In this document: in pieces, positions 18,251 through 27,448 of the stretch
Layout: every line of letters starts with the position of its first letter
How positions within the stretch are numbered: position 1 is the first letter of the stretch
From: Nonlabens xiamenensis
Lineage (GTDB): Bacteria > Bacteroidota > Bacteroidia > Flavobacteriales > Flavobacteriaceae
Length of the DNA: 64,000 nt
NCBI RefSeq assembly: GCF_003865345.1
Contig: NZ_RMVE01000001.1
Coordinates: forward strand, 930,001 to 994,000
Direction: 5' to 3'
Program-made: the position numbers and the translations under genes
Notes under the pieces: generated by a model
The model's database searches: none
What the model saw: only the letters and a program-made list of their open reading frames with translations
What the model was told of the DNA's origin: nothing

Positions 18251-18325
18251 AAGGTAAATTTTTGAATGTGTTAAAGATAGCACCAGAAAGTCACGAAATC
18301 ATCACCTTCAATATTATTTTTCAAC

Positions 18326-19132
18326 TCAATGCATGTCAGTGCGATAGAGCATCAACCCACTGGGAGGGGCGATATGGGATAAATGAATGCGCTTGCTGCC
18401 GTCCAGGGTCTCGAGAAAATCCTCATAGCTGAGTTTGTGCATACCCAGATCAAATAGCATCCCCATCATTAAACGTACCTGATGCCTTTTGAATCCTTGC
18501 CCGCTTACGCGAAAAACAAAACTCTCCTCTGGAAAAAAATTGGCTGTAAATAAATCATTTATTTCAATTTTGGCTGAGGTGATGCTGACCTCGGTTTCAG
18601 TCGTAGGGGAGGGTTTATAGGTATAGGACCAAAAATCGTGAGTTCCTTCAAAACTCTTGGCCGCTTTTTGCATCAATGGGATATCCAATTCAGTTTTCAT
18701 ATACACCATCATAGAGGCGCAGAACGGATGAAATTTCTCACCGTGGGAAAACAAATAAATGTATTCCTTGGTTTTTGGCGCTTGAATGATATTAAAATTG
18801 GCATCCGTGACCTTGATCTCTAATGCCCGGATATCACTGGGCAGGTTAAGATTAAATTCCTTCAGGAATTCAGCTGTATTCAGTGGATCACTGTCATCCA
18901 AAAACAATTCGATCCAAGTTTCGTTCACGCTTACCTTGGCGTCTGTTCTACCAGCAGCGAGTACCTTAAATTTACCATGGTCAAAAACGTACCTAAGCGT
19001 GCGCAATACCATGCGTTCCACAGTAGGTATATTATTGGGTTGCTTTTGCCAACCGTGAAATCTAAACCCCAGATACTGTATCTTAATCAGGAAAAACTGT
19101 CGTTTATTTTGCTGGAATGGACCTGGGTTCAT
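18326..19132 (-). CDS. Divergent TruA-family tRNA pseudouridine synthase
   Basis: 268 residues with TruA features: YLGFRFHGWQKQPN near the start, the catalytic Asp in AAGRTDAKVSVN, and the C-terminal VFRVSGQGFKRHQVRLMMG. TruA modifies U38-U40 in tRNA anticodon stems. Canonical TruA has GRTDAGVHA. Here the Gly and His are replaced (Lys and Ser), while the Asp remains. This suggests a paralogue with altered substrate rather than a dead enzyme. The genome probably has a standard truA elsewhere, so I give no symbol. Confidence 0.75.
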   Translation of the reverse strand: MNPGPFQQNKRQFFLIKIQYLGFRFHGWQKQPNNIPTVERMVLRTLRYVFDHGKFKVLAAGRTDAKVSVNETWIELFLDDSDPLNTAEFLKEFNLNLPSDIRALEIKVTDANFNIIQAPKTKEYIYLFSHGEKFHPFCASMMVYMKTELDIPLMQKAAKSFEGTHDFWSYTYKPSPTTETEVSITSAKIEINDLFTANFFPEESFVFRVSGQGFKRHQVRLMMGMLFDLGMHKLSYEDFLETLDGSKRIHLSHIAPPSGLMLYRTDMH

Positions 19133-19169
19133 AAATCGGAATTTGGAATTTTATTTGATTAGGCGCGAC

Positions 19170-19199
19170 AATGATAATTGAGGAACAAATGATAATTGA
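19170..19199. repeat. 12-bp direct repeat AATGATAATTGA
   Basis: Two identical 12-mers at 19170-19181 and 19188-19199, six bases apart, in the gap between the truA-like and HD genes. Possibly a regulator site. Confidence 0.6.
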
Positions 19200-19302
19200 T
19201 CTAAATGCTCAAAATTCAATAGCTGTATATCGCTAAGGATTGCATTCAAAAAGCTTTTTACATTATTGGATAGCAATAAAAGGCTATTCCTTGTTTGTAG
19301 GT

Positions 19303-19965
19303 TTATCTTTTTCCGTTCCACTCTGCGTGAAATTGTGCTAGATATTGAACCATAAATTCATGACGGGCTTCTGCAAGTTGCCTGCCAGTAGTGGTATGCA
19401 TGAGATCTTTGAGTAATAATAATTTCTCGTGGAAATGGTTCAGGGTAGGCTGGTTGGCTTTTTTGTAGGTTTCCTTGTCCATGCCCGGGTTGGGAGGAAT
19501 TGCCGGATCGTAAATAGCATTGTTTTTAAATCCGCCGAAATTGAAGGTACGCGCAATACCTATTGCTCCCATTGCATCCAAACGGTCGGCGTCACGGACA
19601 ATTTGCAATTCGAGACTATCAAAAGTACCTTCTCCGTGACCACCCTTAAAGGATATATTTTCAATAATTTTTACGACATGTTGGCTTGTCGCTTGAGCCA
19701 AACCAACGGACGCCATAAACTCCAGTGCAATGCGTGGGCCTATTTCTTCATTCCCGTCGTGAAATTTTGAATCAGCAATATCGTGGAGAAGAGCTGCCAT
19801 TTGTACCACCAATACATCATGTCCGTTTTCCTGGGAAGCGATTTGCATCGCATTATTGTACACCCGTTGGATATGAAACCAATCGTGTCCACCTTCGGCA
19901 TTTTTAAGACGATCCTGGACAAAGGCCTTGGTTTTTTCTACAAGTTGGCTTGGGCTATATTTCAT
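19303..19965 (-). CDS. HD-domain phosphohydrolase
   Basis: 220 residues. Start taken at the ATG at 19965 (MKYSPSQLVEKTKAFVQDRL), because the upstream extension is low-complexity and unlike the family. Metal-binding HD signature: GGHDWFHIQRV, ALLHDIADSKF and RDADRLDAMGAIGIART. It is the YedJ-like class of small HD hydrolases acting on nucleotides or related phosphates. The substrate is unknown. It lies divergent to purH across about 260 bases. Confidence 0.85.
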   Translation of the reverse strand: MKYSPSQLVEKTKAFVQDRLKNAEGGHDWFHIQRVYNNAMQIASQENGHDVLVVQMAALLHDIADSKFHDGNEEIGPRIALEFMASVGLAQATSQHVVKIIENISFKGGHGEGTFDSLELQIVRDADRLDAMGAIGIARTFNFGGFKNNAIYDPAIPPNPGMDKETYKKANQPTLNHFHEKLLLLKDLMHTTTGRQLAEARHEFMVQYLAQFHAEWNGKR

Positions 19966-20228
19966 CAAATAATTTTGCAGGCTTATGAGTAAACCTCTGT
20001 TGGAATGAATTGTTTTGTCACAAAGGTAAGCAAGGCTGAAAAAGGAAGTAAGTAGGGCCAAAGTAGGACGAAGCGGCGGTTATAATTAAAGAGGAAGAGT
20101 TCAGGACCCCATCTGTTTTGCGATTGTCCACTATATGTTGAATACTTTGGCGGAATAGTGTACTAAATTGTGGGGGCTATTGTTTGTATTGGGTTATTTT
20201 TGGGTCTTTCCACAAATAAGCAAACAAC

Positions 20229-21776
20229 ATGAGCCAAATTGCTGCCAAAAGCGCGCTGATTTCCGTATTTCACAAAGACGGACTAGCTCCTATCGTTCAA
20301 AAGATGAATGAATTGGGCATCACGATTTATTCCACTGGGGGAACCGAAAAATTTATCAAAGATCTGGGAATCGATGTGGTTCCCGTAGAAGATGTAACTT
20401 CGTATCCATCGATTCTGGGTGGCCGGGTTAAAACATTGCATCCCAAAGTTTTTGGTGGTATCCTGAATCGCAGGGGGCATGATGGAGATGAAGCCCAACT
20501 GGTCGAATTTGATATCCCACAGATCGACATCGTGATTGTGGACCTTTATCCATTTGAAAAAACCGTCGCCAGTGGTGCTGACGAGCAGAATATTATTGAA
20601 AAGATCGATATTGGTGGGATTTCTTTAATACGTGCTGGTGCCAAAAACTACAAGGATACCCTTTGTGTAGGTACCATGGACGACTATTCAGATCTATTGG
20701 AAGTATTGGAATCTGGGAATGGCACCACGACTCTTGAACAACGTAAGAAGTTTGCAGCCAGTTGTTTTAATATTTCTTCCCACTACGACAGTGCGATTTA
20801 TAACTATTTTGCTGGAGACACGACCGATAAAGCCTTAAAGGTGAGTGAAACCCATGTGATGCCTTTGCGTTATGGCGAAAATCCGCATCAGCGAGGTTGG
20901 TTCTATGGTGATTTCAACGAGATGTTTATCAAGCATCACGGTAAGGCGTTGTCTTATAACAATTTGTTGGATGTGGATGCGGCTGTGAATTTAATGAGTG
21001 AATTTGTAGGAGAAGATCCAACATTTGCCATCTTTAAACACAATAATGCTTGTGGTGTTGCGCAGCGTAACTCAGTGTATGAAGCCTATGTGGATGCTTT
21101 AGCTGGGGATCCGGTATCTGCCTTTGGAGGAATTCTGATCACCAATACTGAAATTGACCTGGCCACGGCCGAAGAGATCCACAAATTATTCTGTGAGGTA
21201 GTTATTGCTCCTTCTTTTGCTTCTGATGCGCTTGAGGTGTTGAAAGGTAAAAAGAACAGAATCATGCTGGAATTGGTGGATGGTGCGCTTTCGCGAAAGC
21301 GAGATACCAACAAACTTGAGGTAAGGGCTTCGCTCAATGGATACCTGGTTCAGGATCCTAACCTGAAGACCGATATGACCGAAGATCTTAAAACGGCCAC
21401 TCATCTGTCCCCCACACAAGAACAAATCAGCGATTTGCTATTTGCTTCCAAAATCTGCAAACACACGAAATCTAATACCATTGTACTGGCCAAAAACAAA
21501 CAACTTTGTGCCAGCGGTACGGGTCAGACCAGTAGGGTGGATGCGCTCAATCAAGCCATACATAAAGCCAACTCATTTGAATTTGAACTGGAGGGAGCGG
21601 TAATGGCCAGTGATGCATTTTTCCCTTTTCCAGATTGTGTGGAAATTGCCGATAAGGCTGGAATTACAGCGGTTATTCAACCTGGAGGATCGATCAAAGA
21701 CGAACTTTCCATCGAATATTGCAATAAAAATGATATTGCTATGGTTTTCACAGGTACAAGACACTTCAAACACTAG
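20229..21776 (+). CDS. purH: Bifunctional AICAR formyltransferase / IMP cyclohydrolase
   Basis: Catalyses the last two steps of de novo IMP synthesis. The N-terminal cyclohydrolase (about 1-195) has SVFHKDGL, YSTGGTEKFIKD and TLHPKVFGGIL. The formyltransferase part has LRYGENPHQRGWFY, HNNACGVA, GDPVSAFGGI and SDAFFPFPDCVE. It has 515 residues, the usual length. A palindrome copy writes Leu-Ser-Arg-Lys-Arg between the two conserved blocks of the second domain. A TATTTTTG box at 20195-20202 may be its -7 element. mreB begins 53 bases downstream with its own promoter. Confidence 0.96.
   Translation: MSQIAAKSALISVFHKDGLAPIVQKMNELGITIYSTGGTEKFIKDLGIDVVPVEDVTSYPSILGGRVKTLHPKVFGGILNRRGHDGDEAQLVEFDIPQIDIVIVDLYPFEKTVASGADEQNIIEKIDIGGISLIRAGAKNYKDTLCVGTMDDYSDLLEVLESGNGTTTLEQRKKFAASCFNISSHYDSAIYNYFAGDTTDKALKVSETHVMPLRYGENPHQRGWFYGDFNEMFIKHHGKALSYNNLLDVDAAVNLMSEFVGEDPTFAIFKHNNACGVAQRNSVYEAYVDALAGDPVSAFGGILITNTEIDLATAEEIHKLFCEVVIAPSFASDALEVLKGKKNRIMLELVDGALSRKRDTNKLEVRASLNGYLVQDPNLKTDMTEDLKTATHLSPTQEQISDLLFASKICKHTKSNTIVLAKNKQLCASGTGQTSRVDALNQAIHKANSFEFELEGAVMASDAFFPFPDCVEIADKAGITAVIQPGGSIKDELSIEYCNKNDIAMVFTGTRHFKH
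21286..21301. repeat. Iterated palindrome CGCTTTCGCGAAAGCG, copy 7
   Basis: Perfect 16-mer in purH, read as LSRKR. Confidence 0.95.
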
Positions 21777-21793
21777 AAATTGTCTTAGCTTTG
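21765..21793 (+). promoter_or_regulatory. Promoter of the mre operon
   Basis: TTC at 21765-21767, 18 bases, then TAGCTTTG at 21786-21793, an exact TAnnTTTG box. It overlaps the end of purH, so rod-shape genes can be expressed separately from purH. Confidence 0.5.
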
Positions 21794-21829
21794 CAAAACC
21801 CTAAATATTAACCTTTTTCCCCTTTTTTT

Positions 21830-22864
21830 ATGGGATTTTTTGACTTTCTGACAGAGGATATTGCGATCGACCTAGGTACGGCCAATACACTTATCGTCCA
21901 CAATGGTAAAGTGGTAGTAGATAGCCCATCCATCGTTGCCCGTAACCGTGCTACCGGTAAAATTATCGCCGTGGGTAAGGAAGCTGCAATGATGCAGGGA
22001 AAAACCCATGAAAACATCAAGACCATTCGACCATTGAAGGATGGTGTTATCGCCGATTTTGATGCGAGCGAAAAAATGATTTCCATGTTCATTAAGGAAA
22101 TTCCCGCATTAAAGAAAAAGTTATTCCCGCCTTCCCTGCGCATGGTGATTTGTATCCCTTCAGGAATTACCGAAGTGGAAATGCGTGCTGTAAAAGACAG
22201 TGCCGAACGTGTGAATGGTAAGGAAGTTTATCTGATTCATGAACCTATGGCCGCAGCTATAGGTATTGGGGTGGATATCATGCAACCCAAAGGAAACATG
22301 ATCGTAGATATAGGTGGAGGAACTACAGAGATTGCGGTGATTGCTTTGGGCGGAATTGTTTGTGACAAATCCGTTAAGATTGCTGGGGATGTTTTTACCA
22401 ATGATATCGTGTATTACATGCGTACCCAACACAACTTATATGTAGGTGAGCGTACCGCGGAAAAAATCAAGATACAAATCGGGGCTGCAACAGAAGACCT
22501 GGAAGTACCGCCAGAAGAGATGAGTGTTCAGGGTCGTGACTTGTTGACGGGAAAACCCAAAGAGGTAAAAATCGGGTATAGGGAAATTGCCAAGGCACTG
22601 GATAAATCAATCTTGCGTGTCGAGGATGCCGTGATGGAGACGCTTTCCCAAACACCACCAGAACTGGCTGCCGATATTTATAATACAGGTATTTACCTAG
22701 CGGGTGGAGGGTCCATGCTGAGAGGTCTGGACAAACGATTGTCCCAGAAAACGGATTTACCAGTATATATCGCAGAGGATCCGTTGAGGGCTGTTGTAAG
22801 AGGAACAGGTCTTACCTTAAAAAACCTGGACAAATACAAAAGTGTTTTGGCCAATAAATATTGA
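21830..22864 (+). CDS. mreB: Rod shape-determining actin homologue MreB
   Basis: Cytoskeletal ATPase that organises lateral wall synthesis under the inner membrane. 344 residues. IAIDLGTANTLIVH is the phosphate-1 loop and MIVDIGGGTTEIAVI is phosphate-2. LAGGGSMLRGLDKRLSQ is the adenosine motif. MGFFDFLTEDIAIDLG matches the family N-terminus, with a short amphipathic membrane anchor. It is first of five genes mreB-mreC-mreD-mrdA-rodA. Confidence 0.97.
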   Translation: MGFFDFLTEDIAIDLGTANTLIVHNGKVVVDSPSIVARNRATGKIIAVGKEAAMMQGKTHENIKTIRPLKDGVIADFDASEKMISMFIKEIPALKKKLFPPSLRMVICIPSGITEVEMRAVKDSAERVNGKEVYLIHEPMAAAIGIGVDIMQPKGNMIVDIGGGTTEIAVIALGGIVCDKSVKIAGDVFTNDIVYYMRTQHNLYVGERTAEKIKIQIGAATEDLEVPPEEMSVQGRDLLTGKPKEVKIGYREIAKALDKSILRVEDAVMETLSQTPPELAADIYNTGIYLAGGGSMLRGLDKRLSQKTDLPVYIAEDPLRAVVRGTGLTLKNLDKYKSVLANKY

Positions 22865-22893
22865 TACCGATTTTTTTATTGAAGTAAAGGCAA

Positions 22894-23721
22894 ATGCAAC
22901 AAATCCTCAATTTTCTGATCAAATACAGAAACTTGTTGCTGTACCTTTTCTTATTGGTGATAGCTCTGGTCTTTACCGTGCAATCCCATAATTACCACAG
23001 AAATACTTTTATCCATTCTACCGGCAGGATTACTGGGAGCTTCATGGATACACGCAGTGGGATATATGATTATTTTGATTTGCAAGACCAAAACCAACGC
23101 TTGAGCGAGGAAAATGCCCGATTACGCATGAGGCTATTGGAACTGGCGGATAGTTTACCAGGTCCTGAACAGACTACCTATTTTTCAGATAGTTTGCCTT
23201 ATACGATACAGCCGGCTAGGGTAATCAAAAATGATTATTACAAAACTGATAATTATATCACCATAGATATAGGAATGGAACAAGGGGTAGAACCAGACAT
23301 GGGTGTCATTGCTCCCACTGGAATCGTTGGAATCGTGGATATTGCCAGCGATAGATACGCCCGAGTGATTTCGATCCTGAATTCGCAGATGTCTCTCAAC
23401 GCCCAGATCAAGGGAACTTCGACCATTGGTTCCTTAAAGTGGGAAGGGAAGGATCCTTATGTGATGAGTTTGCAGGACGTGCCCAGGCTCGCCCAGGTCA
23501 AAAAAGGAGATACCATCATCACTGGACGCCAGTCTACGACCTTCCCTCCAGATATTCTGATCGGTACAGTTAAAGATGCCCGACTGGTAGAAAATGGCAG
23601 TCGCTACCAAATTGATGTGGCGCTTTTTAATGATATGACGGATTTAGGATATGTAAGTGTTATAAAAAATAGAGACAAAGCAGCACGTCAGGTTATAGAT
23701 ACTTTGGGGACCAATGAATAG
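22894..23721 (+). CDS. mreC: Rod shape-determining protein MreC
   Basis: Bitopic membrane protein of 275 residues: a short cytoplasmic end, one transmembrane helix (LLLYLFLLVIALVFTVQ), then a coiled coil (LQDQNQRLSEENARLRMRLL). The periplasmic beta domains contain IDIGMEQGVEPDMGVIAPTG and VSILNSQMSLNAQIKGT. It links MreB with PBP2/RodA in the periplasm. Overlaps mreD by eight bases. Confidence 0.95.
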   Translation: MQQILNFLIKYRNLLLYLFLLVIALVFTVQSHNYHRNTFIHSTGRITGSFMDTRSGIYDYFDLQDQNQRLSEENARLRMRLLELADSLPGPEQTTYFSDSLPYTIQPARVIKNDYYKTDNYITIDIGMEQGVEPDMGVIAPTGIVGIVDIASDRYARVISILNSQMSLNAQIKGTSTIGSLKWEGKDPYVMSLQDVPRLAQVKKGDTIITGRQSTTFPPDILIGTVKDARLVENGSRYQIDVALFNDMTDLGYVSVIKNRDKAARQVIDTLGTNE

Positions 23722-24223
23722 TAGTTTTTTAAATAATCTGTTGAGGTTTGTGGTGCTGTTGCTCGCCCAGTTGTTCCTGTTTGATCAGATCAATTTTATG
23801 GGCTATATCAACCCGATGGTTTACCTATTGTTTTTGGTGCTGTATCCATTAGAAAATAAGCCGGCTTATTTTATGTTGGTCGCTTTTTTCTTAGGCTTAA
23901 TCATGGATACCTTTCAAGATACGGGTGGTGCACATGCGGCTGCCTGTCTGACTTTAGCATTTACTCGACCCTTCTGGCTGCGGTTGGTGTTTGGGGAAGG
24001 TTATGCCATGAAAAACATCAAGCTTTTAAGGTCACCTTTGGATAGGTTGTTGTTGTTTTTAATCTTGTGTGTAAATGTGCATCATTTGGTGTTTTTTGGC
24101 TTGGTAATTTTTAACAACCAACAAATAATTTATACCATGAAACTCACGTTGGTTGTTGGGCTGGCGAGTCTAGTGGTCAACAGCTTATTTTTGTTATTGT
24201 TCAAACCTAAGTTCAAATCATGA
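23714..24223 (+). CDS. mreD: Rod shape-determining protein MreD
   Basis: 169-residue polytopic membrane protein with about five hydrophobic helices (LRFVVLLLAQLFLFDQINFMG, PMVYLLFLVLYPL, MLVAFFLGLIMDTF). The sequence is weakly conserved, as usual for MreD, so identification relies on the helix pattern and position. It overlaps mreC by 8 bases and the PBP2 gene by 4 (ATGA). Confidence 0.92.
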   Translation: MNSSFLNNLLRFVVLLLAQLFLFDQINFMGYINPMVYLLFLVLYPLENKPAYFMLVAFFLGLIMDTFQDTGGAHAAACLTLAFTRPFWLRLVFGEGYAMKNIKLLRSPLDRLLLFLILCVNVHHLVFFGLVIFNNQQIIYTMKLTLVVGLASLVVNSLFLLLFKPKFKS

Positions 24224-26148
24224 AAAAGCTTTTGCTTTTATTTATTGTCACCTTGGTCGGATGTATCTACATCGGTAGATTGTTTTATCTACAGATCTTG
24301 TCTGATGATTTAAAAGTCCAGGCCGAAAACAATGCTGTAAAAACCGTATATGAATATCCTGAGCGTGGGTTTATCTATGATCGCAATGGAGAATTGATGG
24401 TGGCTAATCAGGTGGCTTATGATGTAATGATCATTCCAAATGAGGTCAAGGAATTTGATACGTTACAGTTGTGTCAACTCCTACAAATAAAAAAAGAACA
24501 CCTGAGCAAAAAGATCGCCGACGCCAAGCATTGGTCCTGGCGCAAACCCAGTGTTGTGATTCCTCAACTTACGCAACTGGAATATGCGCCCTTACAGGAG
24601 AAATTGAGAAAATTCCCCGGTTTCTATATCCAGCGCCGTTCGCTGCGCAAATACATGGTCGACCATAGTGCGAGTGTACTTGGATATATCAGAGAGGTCA
24701 ACCAGGCCAAGATTGAACAGGATGATTACTATCAGTTGGGTGATCTGGCAGGTAAAAGCGGGATCGAATTACAATATGAAGAGGAGCTAAGAGGTGAAAA
24801 AGGCTATAAAAAATATACCCGAGACCATTTCGGCAGAGCAATAAAACCTTATAAAGAAGGAAGCCAAAACCTGGATCCAGTAGCAGGAACTGACCTGACG
24901 GTAACTCTGGACACAGAACTACAGGCCTATGCAGAACAACTCATGGTCAACAAACGCGGTGGTATTGTGGCGATTCAGCCGAAAACAGGTGAGATTTTAA
25001 GCCTGGTGACCGCCCCCAATTACGATCCCAGTATCTTAATGGGAAGGGACAGATCAAAGAATATTAACGCCATCATCCGTGACTCGGTGCGATTGCCTAA
25101 TGTGAATCGTGCATTGCAGGCACAATACTCTCCTGGATCTCCTTTTAAAGTCATTAACGCTTTAGTGGGCTTACAGGAAGGTGTGGTTTCAACTAGTGAG
25201 CGTTTCCGGTGTAACCATGGCTATGATTATGGAGGGCGTAAAAAGTTAGGTTGTCATGCGCATGCTAGTCCGCTGGCGATGGAAAAAGGTATTGCGGAAA
25301 GTTGCAACTCTTATTTTGCTCAGGTGTACCGACGTATCATTGAAAAAGGCGACACCAGTGCAGAAGGAATGGATACCTGGAATAAGCATGTGACCAGTTT
25401 TGGATTGGGGAATTTTCTGGGTTATGATCTGCCTGTAGGTTTGCCTGGGAGAATACCCGACGGCGACTATTACAATGCCAGAACCAAATACAAATGGTAT
25501 GCACCCATGACCATATCTAACGCGATTGGACAGGGAGAAGTGGCTACTACTCCTATCCAATTGGCCAATATGACGGCAGCCATCGCCAATAGAGGTTATT
25601 ATTATACGCCGCACATCATCAAAGCAATGAATGGCAAACCTATCAATGATCCAAAGTATACCGAAAAGCATTTTACTACCATCGATCCCCAACACTTTGA
25701 GCCAGTGATCGAGGGTATGAACGAGGTGTACAATTCCGGAACCGCAAAATGGGTACAGGTGCCAGGAATCGAGATCTGTGGTAAGACGGGTACGGTAGAA
25801 AACAAAACTAAAATCGACGGTAAAACTGTCCAACTTACTGACCACTCAGTGTTTATCGCATTTGCCCCAAAGGATGATCCGCAAATAGCTCTGGCTGTCT
25901 TTATCGAAAATGGATATTGGGGCTCCAGATATGCGGCCAAAATTGCGAGTCTGTTAATTGAAAAACACATCAAAGGCGAAATCACGCGTACAGATTTGGA
26001 AAACTACCTCATGACCCACAGTCTTGAGTACGAATATGCCAAACCCTACAGTGGGAAGGAATTCAAGATCAACGAGGCTATAGATAATGGTTTGATCAAG
26101 CCAGGAGATAGCCTGCATCGTCCAGACCCAAACGATATCCTAAAATAA
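24220..26148 (+). CDS. mrdA: Penicillin-binding protein 2 (elongasome transpeptidase)
   Basis: Class B PBP of 642 residues. One N-terminal membrane helix, a pedestal region with ERGFIYDRNGELMV, and a C-terminal transpeptidase. The active-site Ser307 lies in QYSPGSPFK (SxxK, Lys310), the SxN motif is ESCNSYF and the KTG motif is CGKTGTVENK. It crosslinks peptidoglycan with RodA, whose gene starts one base after the stop. The long tail after the KTG region is acidic and family-typical for Bacteroidota. Confidence 0.96.
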   Translation: MKKLLLLFIVTLVGCIYIGRLFYLQILSDDLKVQAENNAVKTVYEYPERGFIYDRNGELMVANQVAYDVMIIPNEVKEFDTLQLCQLLQIKKEHLSKKIADAKHWSWRKPSVVIPQLTQLEYAPLQEKLRKFPGFYIQRRSLRKYMVDHSASVLGYIREVNQAKIEQDDYYQLGDLAGKSGIELQYEEELRGEKGYKKYTRDHFGRAIKPYKEGSQNLDPVAGTDLTVTLDTELQAYAEQLMVNKRGGIVAIQPKTGEILSLVTAPNYDPSILMGRDRSKNINAIIRDSVRLPNVNRALQAQYSPGSPFKVINALVGLQEGVVSTSERFRCNHGYDYGGRKKLGCHAHASPLAMEKGIAESCNSYFAQVYRRIIEKGDTSAEGMDTWNKHVTSFGLGNFLGYDLPVGLPGRIPDGDYYNARTKYKWYAPMTISNAIGQGEVATTPIQLANMTAAIANRGYYYTPHIIKAMNGKPINDPKYTEKHFTTIDPQHFEPVIEGMNEVYNSGTAKWVQVPGIEICGKTGTVENKTKIDGKTVQLTDHSVFIAFAPKDDPQIALAVFIENGYWGSRYAAKIASLLIEKHIKGEITRTDLENYLMTHSLEYEYAKPYSGKEFKINEAIDNGLIKPGDSLHRPDPNDILK

Positions 26149-26149
26149 T

Positions 26150-27427
26150 ATGGGAATAGGAGATAAGCCACGCTATGATCCATGGACCATATTGATATAC
26201 ATGGGCCTAGTAGTGATGGGGTGGTTCAGTATCTATAGCGCTGCGCCAGTCGTGGAACATGGTAGTTTGTTGGATATGGAAATGGTGTACGGTAAACAGC
26301 TCCTTTGGATAGGAATGGCCTTATTTCTCATCGTTATCATTCTAGCGATTGAGGTCAAATTTTACGAAAGATTTGCGGGATTGATTTATATCATTGCCTT
26401 AATTTCCCTGATCGGACTCTTTGTGTTTGGGAAGGAAATCAATGGGGCGGTATCCTGGTACGGTATTGGTCCCATGACATTACAACCTAGCGAATTTGCC
26501 AAATGTGCTACAGCTTTAGCCGTTGCCAAGTACCTAAGCCAGCTGAATGTTTCCCTTAAAAACCCCAAGGATTTTATGATCGTAGCTGGGATCATTTTAC
26601 TTCCCATGCTGTTGATTATCCCCCAACCTGATCCTGGAAGTGCTTTGGTCTATGCAGCCTTTTTCTTCGCCTTACACCGTGAAGGCTTGTCTTTGTGGTA
26701 CTTGAGCCTTGGAGTCATAGCTCTGGCTTTATTTTTGGGATCCCTGGTCATCAGTATTTGGTGGATCTTTTTAATCGTGGTCGCTGTATTGGCTTTGATG
26801 TATACGCTTTCGCGAAAGCGGAATCACAAAAAGCGCCTACCCAAACCCAATCCTTATGTGTATATTATAGCTGGAATAGTTTGCATGGGTTATTCTTTGT
26901 CTTCCAGTTATATCTTTGAGAATGTACTCAAAGATCGTCACAGGAACCGAATCAATATTGTATTAGGAAGGGTAGAGGATGACGCTGGTATTGGATACAA
27001 TATCAACCAAAGTGAGATTGCACTGGGCAATGGAGGGTGGACTGGAAAAAGTCTGTCAGAGGCTACGCAAACCAGAGGAGGCTATGTGCCTGAACAGCAT
27101 ACCGATTTTGTTTTTAGCGCCGTGGGTGAAGTCAGCGGATTTCTGGGAGCGACCCTAGTGATTGTCTTCTTCATGCTGTTGATATACCGCATCATCATCA
27201 TGGCTGAACGCCAACGCAACCAGTTTGCACGTATTTATGGCTACGGTGTGGCGGGTATTTTTTTTCTGCACTTTTTTGTCAATATAGGTATGGTTATCGG
27301 TTTGCTGCCCACGGTAGGAATTCCTTTGCCTTTTATGAGCTATGGGGGTAGCGGTTTATGGGGCTTTACTATACTCCTATTTATTTTTGTAAAACTAGAT
27401 GCCCATCGAATGAGTTACGATCATTGA
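26150..27427 (+). CDS. rodA: Peptidoglycan glycosyltransferase RodA (SEDS)
   Basis: Polytopic SEDS glycosyltransferase with around ten membrane helices, 425 residues. Conserved blocks are NGAVSWYGIGPMTLQPSEFA, PQPDPGSALVY with the catalytic Asp, and the C-terminal PTVGIPLPFMSYGGSGL. A loop between helices holds Leu-Ser-Arg-Lys-Arg, encoded by the iterated palindrome, followed by more Lys/Arg. This basic loop may be cytoplasmic. Last gene of the mre operon. Confidence 0.96.
   Translation: MGIGDKPRYDPWTILIYMGLVVMGWFSIYSAAPVVEHGSLLDMEMVYGKQLLWIGMALFLIVIILAIEVKFYERFAGLIYIIALISLIGLFVFGKEINGAVSWYGIGPMTLQPSEFAKCATALAVAKYLSQLNVSLKNPKDFMIVAGIILLPMLLIIPQPDPGSALVYAAFFFALHREGLSLWYLSLGVIALALFLGSLVISIWWIFLIVVAVLALMYTLSRKRNHKKRLPKPNPYVYIIAGIVCMGYSLSSSYIFENVLKDRHRNRINIVLGRVEDDAGIGYNINQSEIALGNGGWTGKSLSEATQTRGGYVPEQHTDFVFSAVGEVSGFLGATLVIVFFMLLIYRIIIMAERQRNQFARIYGYGVAGIFFLHFFVNIGMVIGLLPTVGIPLPFMSYGGSGLWGFTILLFIFVKLDAHRMSYDH
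26805..26820. repeat. Iterated palindrome CGCTTTCGCGAAAGCG, copy 8
   Basis: Perfect 16-mer in rodA, read as LSRKR in a loop. Confidence 0.95.
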
Positions 27428-27448
27428 TCCGAACCACATAAAAATATT

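Noticed and set aside
18504-18521. Near-copy of the palindrome inside the truA-like gene
   Set aside because: Matches only partly, and the residues it encodes (VFRVSG) are a conserved TruA motif, so the likeness is probably due to protein constraint.
20195-20202. TATTTTTG as purH promoter
   Set aside because: Exact -7 box, but no TTG at 18-20 bases upstream, so it is only mentioned with the gene and not listed separately.
25246-25845. 199-codon minus-strand frame opposite mrdA
   Set aside because: Shadow of a strongly conserved transpeptidase domain.
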